From the NCBI GenBank assembly GCA_004154925.1, contig QJNS01000135.1, positions 124,001 through 188,000 on the forward strand: a stretch of 64,000 bases of DNA, written 5' to 3'. This document shows positions 36,601 to 48,965 of the stretch, piece after piece. This stretch comes from Monosporascus cannonballus. Lineage: Eukaryota > Ascomycota > Sordariomycetes > Xylariales. Under the pieces are notes generated by a model. The model saw only the letters and a list, made by a program, of their open reading frames with translations. It had not been told where the DNA came from and searched no databases. Position 1 is the stretch's first letter. Each line of letters starts with the position of its first letter. The position numbers were made by a program, and so were the translations under genes.

Positions 36601-39235
36601 CAAAGACGCAGGATTAACAGGTGATCGGCCCCGCGCCTCCGGCGGGTGACTGCATATGTATGTACGAAGATTTCTTGAGCTGAGGGGGCTCTGTCTTGGA
36701 TCGCTATGCAAACTTGTGACAAGGCATGATGACGCTATCATCAAATTATCTGCTGCCTACGAAGGATCCAATAATGTCGATCTGGGACAGAAGATATCGA
36801 TGTAATAACTCGCCAGGGGCGGCTCATGTGAATGTTGACGTACCGTCCAATGTTAGCACTAATTAGCCATCGAAGTCCAGGGAGGCGCTTGTTGCCTGCC
36901 ACGCAACTCGGTTTGCTTATGTTGAAACGACTACCTATTATGTGTCAGTCGTATGTATTAGGCAATAAGGTTACGGATTTGTGAGATCTCGTACCGGAGA
37001 CATGGCACGCCACGCCCGATGCGAAGCGCATGTCAGGAGAATTGCGTAACGAATTGCGGCACGGGGAACCGGGCCGCGCATGATACCATCAGCATGGTGG
37101 CGAAAGGTTCACCAAATCCAAGCCTCACCCAGAGCCAGAGTTATTCCCCATACCTACGCATACGTTACTCGCGGTTCTTGGGATGTGTGCTCAAATAGTA
37201 TTCCTAGGGCTTCGGCTTTGCCAGAGGCGCTACTGCAGGCACTTTAACTTGGATCCGCGAAAACCCGGCACAACCGAGTCTGGCCGTGACGCTATCCAAT
37301 GCTCACGCACCACATACTTACCTACCTAGGCTTGGGTTTGCTTGGTAGGTAATATCTGGAAGTTTGCCTCTTCTGATCGAATTTCCGGAGCGCTTCTGTC
37401 CACATGAGGAAAGCCTTTTTAACTTATATGGGAGTGCATGCTGTCTCAACGCTAACAACACTCTCGGTTTTGGTTGGCTGCCTTGCGAAGGATCGGTCCC
37501 CTTGAGACGTCTTCTTATCCTTGTAAGCCCATCAGACTACTTGGTTTACCCGGGGGTAATCTTCATGAGGTGTGTGAGCTAGTCGAAAGCACGAATTTAC
37601 GATATTGGATCAGGGTATGACAGGACATTCCGCTTAAACCTAGGCATGTTCACTAATTCAGGTAGAGAGAAGCTATGGTGCGTTGAGGTTTTCACAATTT
37701 GCTTTTTGTGTTTTGGTTCTAGTACTGCGATTACGCGCAGCGAGAGCAGAGTGCAGTGATATCTCGAGCTAGTCTCCTCGGCGGCTTCAGGCAGTGGAGG
37801 GCCCAGATGTGACAGGCATAATTGGCAAACAGCAACCGCTCGCCGGAAAAGAACCCCATCTCAAGCATTTTCCTTCTTTTTAAGCTCTGGGATCTGTGCC
37901 CATCGCGGCCTCGCTTCTCGTACAAACTCAGCGCATGTCGGCTACTGAACCCCATACCTTTCCTGAACCATCATGCCAGTCATGAAAGACAAAAGCACCC
38001 ATCTGCAGGGCCAATAACCAACGAAAAGAGTGAAACGTCCTACACGAAGAACCGTAACCAACAAACTAACAAATCCCTATTTATTGTGTGGAATCCCGCG
38101 CCATTGCGAAGTAGGGCTGGCCCTGAGACCTGGAGGCCGGAAGAACACTCATCGAAGATGGAAGCCTGGGCAACGCTAGGAAGCGCTGCGATCCAGGCGG
38201 AGTGCCAATTAAAGGAATCGAGTTGACCCGAACAAGGTGTAAATATAGGGAAGGCAAGCACAGCTGGGTGGAAGCACAGAAGTTCCAATCTTGATGCTAA
38301 CTGCCATGCTCCCTCCCTTTCCAGCAAGAGAGCATCTCTGCGTAACACTTGCGAAACCCCGCAACAACACAAACCGAGCACCTCGTCCGAGAGGTGGCGC
38401 GATATGCCGCTTTGCGCTCCTCAAGCGTAGACCCTTCGGCATCTCTCTATGGGGCATAGCCATCCAAAAACAGACCTCCGAGGCAGTGGGCTAACTCGTC
38501 GAAAAGGCAGGCTTCCATGGTGAGCCGCCCCCGCCAGGTCTTCCAAAGGTGCCGTGCGATGCCGATTAGTAGCTTGCCGTGTGGCTCGTCTCGCGCGATC
38601 ATGGGTGACCAAGCCACCTGCGCTGTATCCCTGATAAATCTAAAATCTATTGTGTGACATGCAACCAAGGGAAATTGTGGTTGAACGACTGGATGATGGA
38701 CCGCCGTTTATAATCCATCTCTTTTAAACGCCCATGAAAATCAGTTCCTGCCGCCGCTCCTAGAAGGGGGTAATCGGACTGATCGCAGTCTATCACAATG
38801 AAGAAAAAGAGCCCAGACCCATAAAGAAAAATCAATCAACGCCGATTAAAGTGATTAGGAACGCGAATCGTAGAAAGTGCGATCGGTCGAGGTGAAATGG
38901 CGCCCATCGCGTGAAATACCGTAACAACACGCCGTGACAGCAGGTCACCGCAGAAACGGGGTGACCGCAGCGGCGTCGCAGATCTGATCCTCAAAAACCA
39001 TCTCAAATTCAAGGAACGCGGTCCCGTTGCCATCCGTGAGAAACTCCTAGGGTATCTGAATAAAAAAACGTATGTTCCTGAATATACCGTAACAAAATGT
39101 CGAAACCGACCTCATCAACATTAATCTCAGCCAACGGCTCAAGTCCTTCCGAACTTTCGCAGATGTAAGACATGAATCGTTAGCCTAAACTTCGTCTACG
39201 ACGCTCGAGGCGTAAGACGATCAGACCAACCAGGC
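33635..39235. other. Gene-poor stretch, no confident gene
   Basis: Normal-composition DNA with overlapping frames on both strands, none recognised. The longest are 172 codons on - (33631-34149, Pro/Ser-rich) and 162 codons on - (35882-36370). Lengths of this order are expected by chance in DNA of this composition, and they show no domain, signal peptide or consistent splice context. Around 37316-37350 an inverted pair ACCTACC / GGTAGGT occurs, part of a recurrent TACCTA-type motif in this window. The part nearest 39235 includes the 3' flank of the cyclin gene. Confidence 0.35.
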
Positions 39236-40327
39236 CTAGCCCAAGACGGGCTGACCATAGGCATGGTGGTGGAAGTAATGCCCAGTCTTGGAATGCAATG
39301 CTGTCAAACACTGCGAGCAGTTGCACTCAGCAACGCTCGAGTCCCAGTGATTGTGACTGTGACTGTAGCCATTGAAGTAGGGCTGGTGAAGTGAGCCGGG
39401 CCTCGAGGCGTAGTGACCAGCAGGCTGTTGGTAGCCTCGATAGTCTCGGCTGTAGTCACGATTGTAAGTGCCCGCGGCTACGGCATGGTTGAACCACTCG
39501 TTGTATTGCGAGTTAATCGAGGTAGCAGAGCCGAGATATTCGGGGGTGCCATAGCCCGAGTCCGGCGGGGTCAGTGGCGGCACCTGACCCTGAGACCAAT
39601 GGCGATGGTACTGGTTTGACCATGAGCCCTCCCGAGAGCGGAAACCAGCCGCAGCTTTCGCCGGCCCAATCATTCCGGCGTGGACGGTAGCACGATCGAA
39701 CTCGGCGATCTCTTCGGGTGTCCATCCTTCGTAAAGGAGTGGGTGGTGTGTTCTGACAGGATCGTGTCGGATAGATGTCACGAGGGGAGCCAGTCTCTCG
39801 CGGGCAAGGGCCTGTGATTGCTGTTGTTGCTTCTGCTGCAGCTGCAGCCTCTTCTTGGTCTCCTGCCACTCTTGCCAGTTCTTCAACCAAGCATTGAAAT
39901 CGTGACTCCGATCGAGATTGACATAGAGAACCCAGCCAATTTGCTCTAGCCACTGATGTTCGATCGTGTTGAGCTCGGACACAGGGATGCCGCTGACCTC
40001 AGACCACGACCGGTTCTGGAACGTGTTGTCGTCGAGGAACTTGCTGCCCAAGAGCAAAGCGACGGTGAGCATCCTCCAGGCCTCGCCCTCCTGCGGCTTG
40101 AACGGGCCTGCGGCGTTGAGCGAGTTAACTCTCTTCGCCAAGTAGTTCATGCCAAGGAGGATGGTGGTGCTAGGCAGCCGGGTGGATGTCAAGACCTGCG
40201 AAACGAATTTCCGAAAGGCATTAGTAACCGCGGCGTTAGGGAGGATGATTCTCATAGCCATCTCCGCCACATACTCTGCCATCATGTCGGTCTCGTAATC
40301 GAGAACCGCGCACACGCCGCCCGGCAT
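39236..40327 (-). CDS. Clg1-like cyclin (Pho85-type cyclin), 363 aa
   Basis: An intact single-exon frame. Residues of about 40-160 form a cyclin box: TTILLGMNYLAKRV, then WRMLTVALLLGSKFLDDNTF with the Asp-Asn typical of PCL-type cyclins, then SELNTIEHQWLEQIGWVLYV. Such cyclins bind and direct the Pho85 cyclin-dependent kinase in yeasts; CLG1 is the closest type I recognise. A Gln-rich segment follows (QLQQKQQQQ, about 181-189). The C-terminal half is low-complexity, rich in Tyr, His, Ser and Pro, and ends with a CNCSQC motif and a His cluster. MPGGVCAVLDYETDMMAEYV is a natural start, with no upstream in-frame extension needed. There is no gene within several kb on either side. Assignment to cyclin is firm; the exact Pho85-cyclin subgroup is less so. 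Confidence 0.85.
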   Translation of the reverse strand: MPGGVCAVLDYETDMMAEYVAEMAMRIILPNAAVTNAFRKFVSQVLTSTRLPSTTILLGMNYLAKRVNSLNAAGPFKPQEGEAWRMLTVALLLGSKFLDDNTFQNRSWSEVSGIPVSELNTIEHQWLEQIGWVLYVNLDRSHDFNAWLKNWQEWQETKKRLQLQQKQQQQSQALARERLAPLVTSIRHDPVRTHHPLLYEGWTPEEIAEFDRATVHAGMIGPAKAAAGFRSREGSWSNQYHRHWSQGQVPPLTPPDSGYGTPEYLGSATSINSQYNEWFNHAVAAGTYNRDYSRDYRGYQQPAGHYASRPGSLHQPYFNGYSHSHNHWDSSVAECNCSQCLTALHSKTGHYFHHHAYGQPVLG

Positions 40328-41050
40328 GATGACGACTGCGAAGGTTGGTCTCCGTCAAAGATCAAAGATCGACCTTTGCCGGAGAAATGATCTACTTCAA
40401 GCGCGTGGAAGAGGTTGCTCAGCCGCGTGGAGAACCACAGCACTGCTGGCTTTCAAATCCAAGGCCGAAGGCAGATTAAGAGCGTGAAGGGGAAAAGGTT
40501 GGCGAAAACCTTATTGAGCTACTCGAGCCATGAATCAGGTTCCCCTTTGGGTAAGACAGTCCGAGTTCGTCGCGGATGAGAGGAAAGGTCGTCCAAGGCA
40601 GAAAAGGTAAGTCGTATGTAGGCGGCAACGACAAAGACGATCGCGAGAAACACTGTAGGGAAAAGCTTTTCTGCAAAACCTAAAGGAAAAGAATGCTCGG
40701 AGATGGTTCGTGATGCAAGACTACCGAAGATCTGTTTGGCCAGAGGGTTGTCAGGTGGGAAAGGGAATACGCTTCTCCTTGAGCGACAACTCCCACTTGT
40801 AGGAGGAAATAAGCAGAAAAGGAAACCTGAAACCTAACGACGACTCCTCCCAAAAAGTAAATTTTGGTCGAGGTCGATGAATTGACGGCGGTCGTTTGTT
40901 TCGAGGTTTGAAAGAAGAGAGGGTCGGAGGAAGAAGGAGTGGGTAAAAAGAAAGAGTGATGAATGTCAGCCAGTTGTGTTATTATGGAAGAGGAAGTGGA
41001 GAAATTGGTTAATCCCAAAAAGGAAATACGCCAGTGAAGCAATTAATCAA
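40328..41050 (-). promoter_or_regulatory. Pyrimidine-rich upstream/leader region of the cyclin gene
   Basis: On the - strand this stretch contains long CT-rich tracts (seen on + as purine runs such as GAAAGAAGAGAGGGTCGGA near 40910 and GAAGGGGAAAAGG near 40487). Such tracts are typical of promoters and long 5' leaders of constitutively expressed filamentous-fungal genes. Transcription start is not determinable. Short frames here are interrupted and not protein-like. Confidence 0.4.
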
Positions 41051-44000
41051 TTCATGACTGATTCGACAGATTACCCCGTTGCCCTACTATTGTAATAGGT
41101 AGCAGGGCGGTACACTCAGTACCCGCCTAAGTTCTTTAATATCCAAGTACCGCAAATACATTTACTGTTCCCAGTGTTTAATAGAATGTTAATAAAGAAG
41201 AGATGATGCAGAAGTAAGGTGCTGGGTATGATAATAAATGGATTACCAGTATTAAAGTTAGGCCACAGGGAGATAGCCGATGTAGGTTATCAATGTAGGT
41301 ATCTATGTGCCTTGATATACGTTCTCTATATACATTACATGCGCGGGCCATAGGCGGTGCCATTACTTACGAGCAAGTACCTACCAGCCTCGCAGCTCGC
41401 AGCTTGTAGACGCAATGTTCTTGATAGGTACATAGCGGAGTGGACGTGATGACAAAATGCAAGCACCAAGAATCACACCAGCACAAGGGTTTGGGTAGGT
41501 AGGTTTTCAGATGGGGGTCTGATGGTGTGGCCACTCTTGCTATGGGCGTATTGTAGTTTGCAGTTGCCGGACAGGCTGACTGCGTGCAGATTACACATAG
41601 GGACTCATGTGGTGGACGTAATTCATATGTTGAATGCGCTAGTCATGACAGTATGTATGTATGTATGTATGGGGTTACGTAGTAATGGCTCCATGGAAGC
41701 GCGTGGGTAGGGGGAAATCTCGGTTTCAAGGCGAAATGATAGTCATAACCCACCCATCATGCAAATCCAGCCACTCATCCTAATTCATTGGCTGGCTTCG
41801 TTGCTCCCACCAGCCTTTTTCCAGATTATTGTGTTAGTGGTAGTGGTATTTATGTAATGAGGAAATAAAAGCGCAAACTCCGAGGACAATTTGAGTGCCA
41901 CCGAGGACCGATTCGCATGTCAGGAAAAGTTTTGACTGCTTAGCCAGTACTCTAAAATGTTGGCATTTGTCACAGAATGTCTACTTCTTAGAATCGAGTC
42001 AGGTGGAGTAGGTTCGTGCAACTTCAAATTGGTTTAGATGTACCTGTGTTTAAACTTAAAAAATATTCGCTGACAAAGAAAGGGTGAGCGAATTATGAGA
42101 GCCTCGCCATAACGATTTACGTTAGGAAAAGGCTGCACTGTCAATGATAAAGCCCATCGCTAACCCTTGTGCACGAGGAAGTGGATAGGGGCTGCTTTGC
42201 TGCATGCATTCAGCGAATACAGGCGACCAAGACTACGTACTTACGTACAACTCTTGGCTGTGTGTTCGGTTTGTCTTGGTTCCTCGACGTGCCTCGATAC
42301 TCGAGACTGCCACCATGCCCTAAAACCTTAGAGCAAGCAATGAAGGTCCACATTTAGGGTACGCATGCACTTGGTTTTTGTATCGTCCAATGTAGCAAGT
42401 ATATATGCCCTCGCTTGATGAAGATACCGTGTGAATAGAAACAAAGCAACGCAGATTCACTCGGCCGACCAAGCCAGGCCAGCTGGCCCTTGAACAATCA
42501 TGTCGTGCAGTAGCATGTGGTATAACCCTACTAGCTGCCCAGGCTCTGGGCAACCAGGGATTAGTTAGTGTAAGAGATTGCACGGGTGAACACAGCCAGA
42601 TGGGAAATCCAGGAAGAGCATTGTCATCCAATACGTGACATGAACTGGTCCATTCAGGGAACCCTCATGCGCGTTCCGAATCAGATCTTTATTGGTTATG
42701 TGGACAACCCTTCGTCTTGCGAAAGTCACGGGCGAATTTGAGAAGGAGGCTTTCATGCTGAGGCACATACTTCGTCCAATGCAAACTTTGCAAAAACCAT
42801 TGGCAAGATATTCATTCAAACCATGACAGAAATAAGGGTCCCTTCTTAGCGCGGATAATCTTTAGCACGGTTAGCGTAGTGCTGGTCGAGTTCTGCTATT
42901 CACTGTAGGGACCAACAGCGAACGTGTCCAGGTTTGCATCTATCGGGAGTCAATCCCAGTCCCCGTACCTTAGTCCCTACAATCAGGATATGTCTCCGTA
43001 ATAACCGGAACCCTAATTGCGAAGTTGATTTGTTCATCCCCAGTCTCTGGTCTTTCTCCTCATCAAGTTTGCATATGGTCGCATGCAGCTTTGCCTGACT
43101 AATGTATAAACTAACGGCTTGCGGCAATCGACGGTTAGAGAAAGCGGCTACCAGACACTCCTGTGTTTTAACCGCTCAGCCGCTGTAAAGCTCTTCTGCT
43201 TGGTGGAATGTAGGAATGCAATACTGCCTTGCCACACGTCTCCTTCGAGATGGGCAATATCTAACTGCCGTATCAGGCATACTGGTTTCCTGTCTTGAGA
43301 TTTCTCCGGGCTTACCTGGGGAGGATTCCCCGTTGGGGCTCCCCATCATCTCGGTTCTATTGTTCCTTGTTCTCCGCGTGTCATGTATTTGGCTGATTGC
43401 GCCCCATGCATTCCTCTAAACACGAATGCCATTTGCTGCAGCGTATCCTGAAGTGGTGCACAATTAATAAGAGACGCGGCATACCACGTGTTAGAACCCA
43501 GTCTAGTTGCACAATCCAGAGTGGGATCCATTGCATAGCCAGGGTACATTACTTTAGAGGCCGTTTTCATAAACGAGATTGTAATTCCATACTGCATTCA
43601 TTAGCACCTTACTTCATTGACGCGCATTTCGCCGGCAGTAAGCTACAGTCGGTAGCTACTTCATATGTATGGCCAGCAAGGGCATCCAGGTGTGCATACG
43701 GGCTCTTTGGTATTTGCTATGGCGTTCAATCCGGCCGGGGTCTTGGAAAGCCGGGCATCCAACGTTGTTCCCACGATTTAATCCAGACGGTTTGCGCCAA
43801 ATATAAACTGATCGGCCTACTTCGTATACAGAACAACCCCCCGGAACCTGCAGATTTAGGTTTTTATCTAACGCGCAGGCGTGTATGCTTTCGTATCTTC
43901 GCACGTCTGCAGTGGGATGGACACGATTTGGACTGCATTTTGCTAGCCCTTTATTAAACTGCCATCGTGGAGTTTGATTCGTTCGATTAACAGTTGTTTT

Positions 44001-46943
44001 CGGTCAGTCTTGAAGGTATAGTTGGAGTTGAGACGGGCTAAGACCATCACCTAAACCGGCTCGCAGTACAAGGACAACGGCTCTTGTCAAAGAACCCAGC
44101 AGAGAGTTAGTTCCCTTTGTGCACGCCGTCAGGTTGCCGCTTTGTCAGAGCCTAACGCGTCGACAGGTTGCAACTTCGCAACCTATCAGACGCTAGACAA
44201 TTCAAAGCTACCTAGTCCAGTTGAGACCATAGATCTTCGCACAGAATACTGAGTAAAACCAATAAGAGGGTTCAAACAGCCCCTACTATGTAGTTGCCTT
44301 CTGTGGCAACGCCACAGTTAGGTGCAACTGAGAATTGTTATGCATTCAACTTATTGATAAGGCTTTGGACGCCGCGTTACCGGCGTAGCAGTGCGGAACA
44401 AGAGCTATATGTAGAGATTACTATGTTAAAAATTTGCAGACGGAACGTTCCTCCTAAATTCATAAAAGGCTTAATACAGCGAATGCGTACCTAATTTTTG
44501 TGAGCCTGTCACCTCTCATATAAGGCATTGATCTTGGTACTCACCACCATGGGGGGGTGTACTGGAGCAGATGCCAGAAGGGCCACAACCTCGCCTACCG
44601 ATGCTCCAGAAAACCCCACCACCTCCGATGCAGCTTCGAAAGACTCCTTACTCCTCCCCATTGCATATATCCCGCAGGAAGAGGGGACAGTCACCAGAGG
44701 ACAGTCTGTCTTCCACACGCGTCGGCCCAGAAGATTTTCGAGCCAACCAAAGGGAGAATTGCAGTACCTGACTAATCTGAGCTGCGTGGGTGGGCTCTAG
44801 CCGGGTGGCCCGGTTGTCCGCCAACCAACCTCACGCCAAACAAACCGCTGCGCCCACATCCTTGCAATAGGGGACACCGCGTAGGACCTTCCTCACTGCA
44901 CTACCCGGAACTGGCTTCTGATCGACCTCGAATATTGCGGCTACGCTGGAGGAGACCGGACTGCACGTATAAGGTTTGCCACTTCCCGGAAGGCAGAAAT
45001 TTTGCAAAGTCGGTGACGACACAATTGGTGTGAGCCGCCCGAGTTCACGAAGCTTCCAAAGAGCAACCAGGCCCCAGAAAAGCCCTGAAGCCCGGCCAAC
45101 GGAGGAGTCTCTCAACAACGACCGATGAAGTCACACTGGCCTGACTGGATACCCGCAATTACCACTGCATTACCGCTTGCCTGCTGCCCGCATCACTGCA
45201 TCCATCTTGCGGAGCTTTTTGAGCTTTTTTTTGCTTTCGACTACCCACAAAGTACGTAGAAATCCAATTATGGCTCAAACCACCGATAGCACCGCGCTTC
45301 CCCTCCCAGCGGACGGTCTTTGGGCATCCTCTTCCCCACCTACCCGCAGGCCGTACATAGGATCTCGCATTTTACGGCTAGATAGCCTCGGACTTGGCAA
45401 GAAGAGAAAGGCCGTCGAAGCTGTCGATGCGCCGTGACGTTCTAGGTCCAGACAGAGTCAATGAAGCTTTTGGTAGGTAGTTCCCGATTCGGCGCTCTGC
45501 ATGTGTCTAAATCTCGGGCGGAAAAATTCTCTTCATACCACATGACCCGAGCTGGGGTTTCGTCTCAAGAGTCGATGACACCATTTTTGGCACACGAGGA
45601 GAACACTTGCCAGGCTTGCATAGCCACTGGGCTCGTTAACCTCAGGTGCACCAGCTCCAGATCTCAGAAATGTGACTTTCGGTTCGCCTTTTGAAGAAAG
45701 GCCACATCAAGGTATTACTGTACGGTAAGCGGTGTAGAATATTGATTCCACCCGACAGGACCATTTTACTGCATGTTTAGGCATCCCCCACCCCGCTCTC
45801 AATGACCTTCCTTCCGCCCCAGTTATATTAACCAAGTCAAATTGTTAATCGGTCGGAACTAAAGGCCCTCCGGTAACCCCAGCGTAATTTCTCATTTCCC
45901 CATCCTGATTAAGTGCACTGCAGCACCACCAGCCCAATGCTATTTATACCAAAGCAAGTATCAAGGCCACAGACCTTCAGTGGGCTCCTAACCCCACCCT
46001 TAACTTATGTGGTGGCTAGCTAAGTTTATATGTCGGTAGTCAGCTGTTAATTGGTTGCAGTACTACCCCTATGGCTTGGTGCGGATGACTTTCTGATGGC
46101 GAGGATAATCAATGGTCGGTTGCCAAAGAGCGTTTAGTTCCGGTCAATTAACGATTCGACTTGATCAACCCGACTTGGGCGCTTTGGTTCCCAGACATCC
46201 GCTCGATTAACACGTGAGCCAAGTGAGATACGACTTTGCAGGCAAGTTTTCATTATCCCTATATGGGTGAATGTCAGAACTGAGAAACCCCTTAATGGGT
46301 AGATACTCATCTACTACACACAATACCTACCTCATATGACACATATCGGCAGCCTGGATATAATGTCGTTGCAGGTCGTAGCCATAGATCGGATTTATTT
46401 AATCACCGACAGCCGCGTACGTACCTAAAATGCCCCGTGAGATATGACAGAACCCATATTGGAAACGCTGGGCAAGCATCGGCCAGACAAACCGGCCAGC
46501 CAATACAATGCATCCCGTCAATCCAACTCCCCACGATGAATCATCCATGTCAGAACAGGACAGATAGGCTGCTGCTGCATTTCGACTCCCCGCCACAGCC
46601 GAGCGGAACGAAACATTCCTCCTTTTTCTGGGTCTCCACACCGTTGAACCCGACCGCTGACGTAAACAGCCGCCGACAGCTCGCGTGCGTCCTATCTGGT
46701 TTGACTCGTCAGTTTCGCAATGGGACTGCCACGCTGAGAGCAAGACGTATTTTGAAGTTGGGCCACGACACCGCCTGCAATATTGAGCCGTACCTGCGAA
46801 TTAGCATAGACCCCTCCTTGTCGACTTTAGCTTGTATTTTACAACACAGATACCCATACTGCAGCGTTCCGCTTAGGATTGTATGTTGTGCTGCAACATT
46901 ATTTATATATCACCAATAGTAATAATAATAACTTGTTGCATTT
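41051..46943. other. Long gene-poor stretch, no confident gene
   Basis: Only small frames are present, the longest 186 codons on + (43397-43957) and 160 codons on + (46437-46919). Neither has recognisable domains, and both overlap comparable frames on the other strand. Their lengths are near what chance gives. A tetranucleotide repeat (TATG)n lies at 41651-41671. This may be old, mildly decayed repetitive DNA or regulatory space. Confidence 0.35.
41651..41671. repeat. Microsatellite (GTAT/TATG)n
   Basis: Five consecutive GTAT units lie just before GGGGTTACG. There is no associated gene. Confidence 0.8.
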
Positions 46944-48275
46944 TTAAAGTACTGCTGAAATACACCCCTTATGTAAATGAAATATTACCCTCGTAGCCTC
47001 TCTCTGCTTATTGGCCATGTACGGCCCGGTTCCCTGTACTGAAGTCGAGGCAGCAAATCGGATTGCGACTTGGCATTGTAATAGTCGAAGTTTGTCCTCC
47101 TCAGCTTCATATGGGCTTCTGTAACCTACCAAAGGCGCTCTCTTCCGGTTGAAAGCAGGCGAGGGTGGCTCGACGCCCTCATCGAATTCCCCATTATACA
47201 GTTTCCGAATATTTCCAGGGTCGTGATGGACAATTCGACTGAAGACTTCTAATCTGACACCCCGGTGAGTGTGAACTCTCCACGCCAAGTCCAGCGGAGA
47301 TACCTCAGGCCCTAAATCGTGCCAGACGCGTAGTTCGGCGTATTTGCTATGCGCCTACACTGAGAAGTCGGTAAGACACCGACGACAGGCACCGTTCACC
47401 TCTATGCTCAATAGCCCTGCCCAAGGTATCCATCCGGTATTCAGGTATAGGTTGAAGAGCGGGAGTATTGGAGATGCCGGCAAATTTTCAAGTGTCCCAT
47501 GGCTTTGAGAGACACACCCTCGCGGTACTATTGGTAGCGCCAGATAGACTTGAGTAGGAACTTGAGATTGCCTTCGGCGCCCAGACAATTTTAGGATAAG
47601 CTGAGTATTGGCTGCATAGTGCGTTAGTAGTGCTGGGAGATGTCCATAGGGGCCAAAGTCGTGTTAATGATATGGTTCCATAAGCATTTGAGAGTAAGAC
47701 AGGTATTCGCGGCGCTGCAAGCGAGTGTATTTGAGCACGAGCTGGACGTAGCGGTACTCCAGACTGATAAGACGGCCGTGAAGCCGGCCCGTGTCATAAT
47801 TACCGTACGCGCGCAACCGCCATGTTTTCCACCCCAGAGACAGGATATCTTCTCAATACCGCTTTGGCGTGTCGCACTTTGAGACACGGTGGAGCGCCAC
47901 ACATACCTCGCACAACCACTGCTCGGGTGAATCACGGGCGAGGCTAGGGAGGTACTCCAAATACTGATCACGAGAAAGTTGGGCGGTACCCGAGTCCTTG
48001 CCTAGGATGGTGTACAGTGAACTGCAGGTTTGGGATAAGATGGAGCGGCTGGTTGGAGTCAGCGCTTCTGGTATGAGGCCCGATCGACTCGAGCGGTGGA
48101 TGGAGGATGAAGCAATCTGGACGTTGCTCCTCCCGGGGCCGCATCCGCTTTGTTCTACTGATGGCGGCAAATGGCGAGCGGCAAAATGGCACGCCGCTTC
48201 AAGAAGCCTCATGTTTACGGCAGAAGGGGAAGATGTCAGTGAGTACTTCTCCAGACCGGTAGAACCAATTGACAC
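46944..48275 (-). pseudogene. Fungal F-box-type protein, pseudogene with three in-frame stops
   Basis: One frame extends from ATG at 48275 to a terminal stop at 46944-46946, 443 codons, broken only by TGA (47853-47855), TAA (47664-47666) and TAG (47355-47357). There are no frameshifts. The region YLEYLPSLARDSPEQWLCEV with C..C and ALHRV, followed later by YRYVQLVLKYTRLQRREYL, has the layout of many fungal proteins annotated as F-box or F-box-like (substrate adaptors of SCF ubiquitin ligases). An N-terminal F-box itself is not seen. All three stops are one C-to-T step from sense codons (CGA, CAA, CAG), and the latter two are CpA sites favoured by RIP. So the gene was probably silenced by point mutation rather than gradual indel decay. 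Family assignment is from pattern recognition. Confidence 0.65.
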
Positions 48276-48739
48276 TCACTTTCCGATTGGAATCTACGGC
48301 CAGATGTCACGGGTTAGGTAAGGAAGTGCTGCTGGCTCTCCGGGCGTCGGGGGAAGCTTCATCCACTTTAATAGAGTTATGAGTGCAATTGAGTGTGCTT
48401 TGGTCTTATTCGTTGTCCATGCAACGGATGGAGATAGGAAACGAAAGGGTTTGATCAGACAAGGTTCCGCGTTAACCCAAAGCAAAAGGAGGACGAATTC
48501 TCCCATGGCTGAACTGAAAACCCCCTTAACGCCATTGTAACTTTGAAAGCCTTCCCGCCAGAAACCTTCTCCGTTGACTCACTCGTTGCCATCATTCCTC
48601 CTGCCTAGGTTCTCGCTACCACACGAAAAAACCATTTTATGGCCTCTTGGTCACGGTTGATAATCTAGCACGTGTCTAGGAGGTGTTGCTAGTAAAACTT
48701 GGAACGATACATTTAGTATTCTAGAAGCAGTTCACAGAG
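48276..48739. other. No gene seen
   Basis: Short frames only, with nothing recognised on either strand between the F-box-type pseudogene and the acetyltransferase-like remnant. Confidence 0.4.
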
Positions 48740-48965
48740 CCTTCTTGTTGACAAAGATGTCACCGCTTGGAACTAGACTAATGTCCCCGTCTACGTCCAC
48801 ATGCCAGCCGGTGTAAGGTATGTAGAATGCGTGGTTCAAAGCGGCGTTGGTCTTCTTTGGACGTAAGGACTATCGAGGGATGCTGTGGTTGAGGCAGTGA
48901 ATGGCAAGTCGAAGTAGACCGACAGCGAGTCCACGGCCCTGTGCATCTCCTAGTAGCGGCAAACA
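48740..48965 (-). pseudogene. Possible GNAT acetyltransferase remnant
   Basis: Minus-strand frames read LPLLGDAQGRGLAVGLLRLA, then IVLTSKEDQRRFEP in a second frame. The AQGRGLA block fits the acetyl-CoA-binding R/Q-x-x-G-x-G/A motif of GNAT enzymes, and the following strand-helix pattern fits too. A stop separates the two, and another frame reads FYIPYTGWHVDVDGDISLVP. If real, this is a frameshifted fragment of about 75 residues. The motif is short, so this is tentative. Confidence 0.25.

Noticed and set aside
36500..41700. Recurrent TACCTA / GTATGTATG motifs as possible CRISPR-like or telomeric repeats
   Set aside because: Units are short, irregularly spaced and without spacers; simple sequence or a common fungal intergenic motif.
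43397..43957. 186-codon + strand frame
   Set aside because: Longest unassigned frame but of length compatible with chance in about 35 kb of DNA; no domain or splice context.
46437..46919. 160-codon + strand frame
   Set aside because: No domain; antisense frames of comparable length; adjacent to an unrelated pseudogene.
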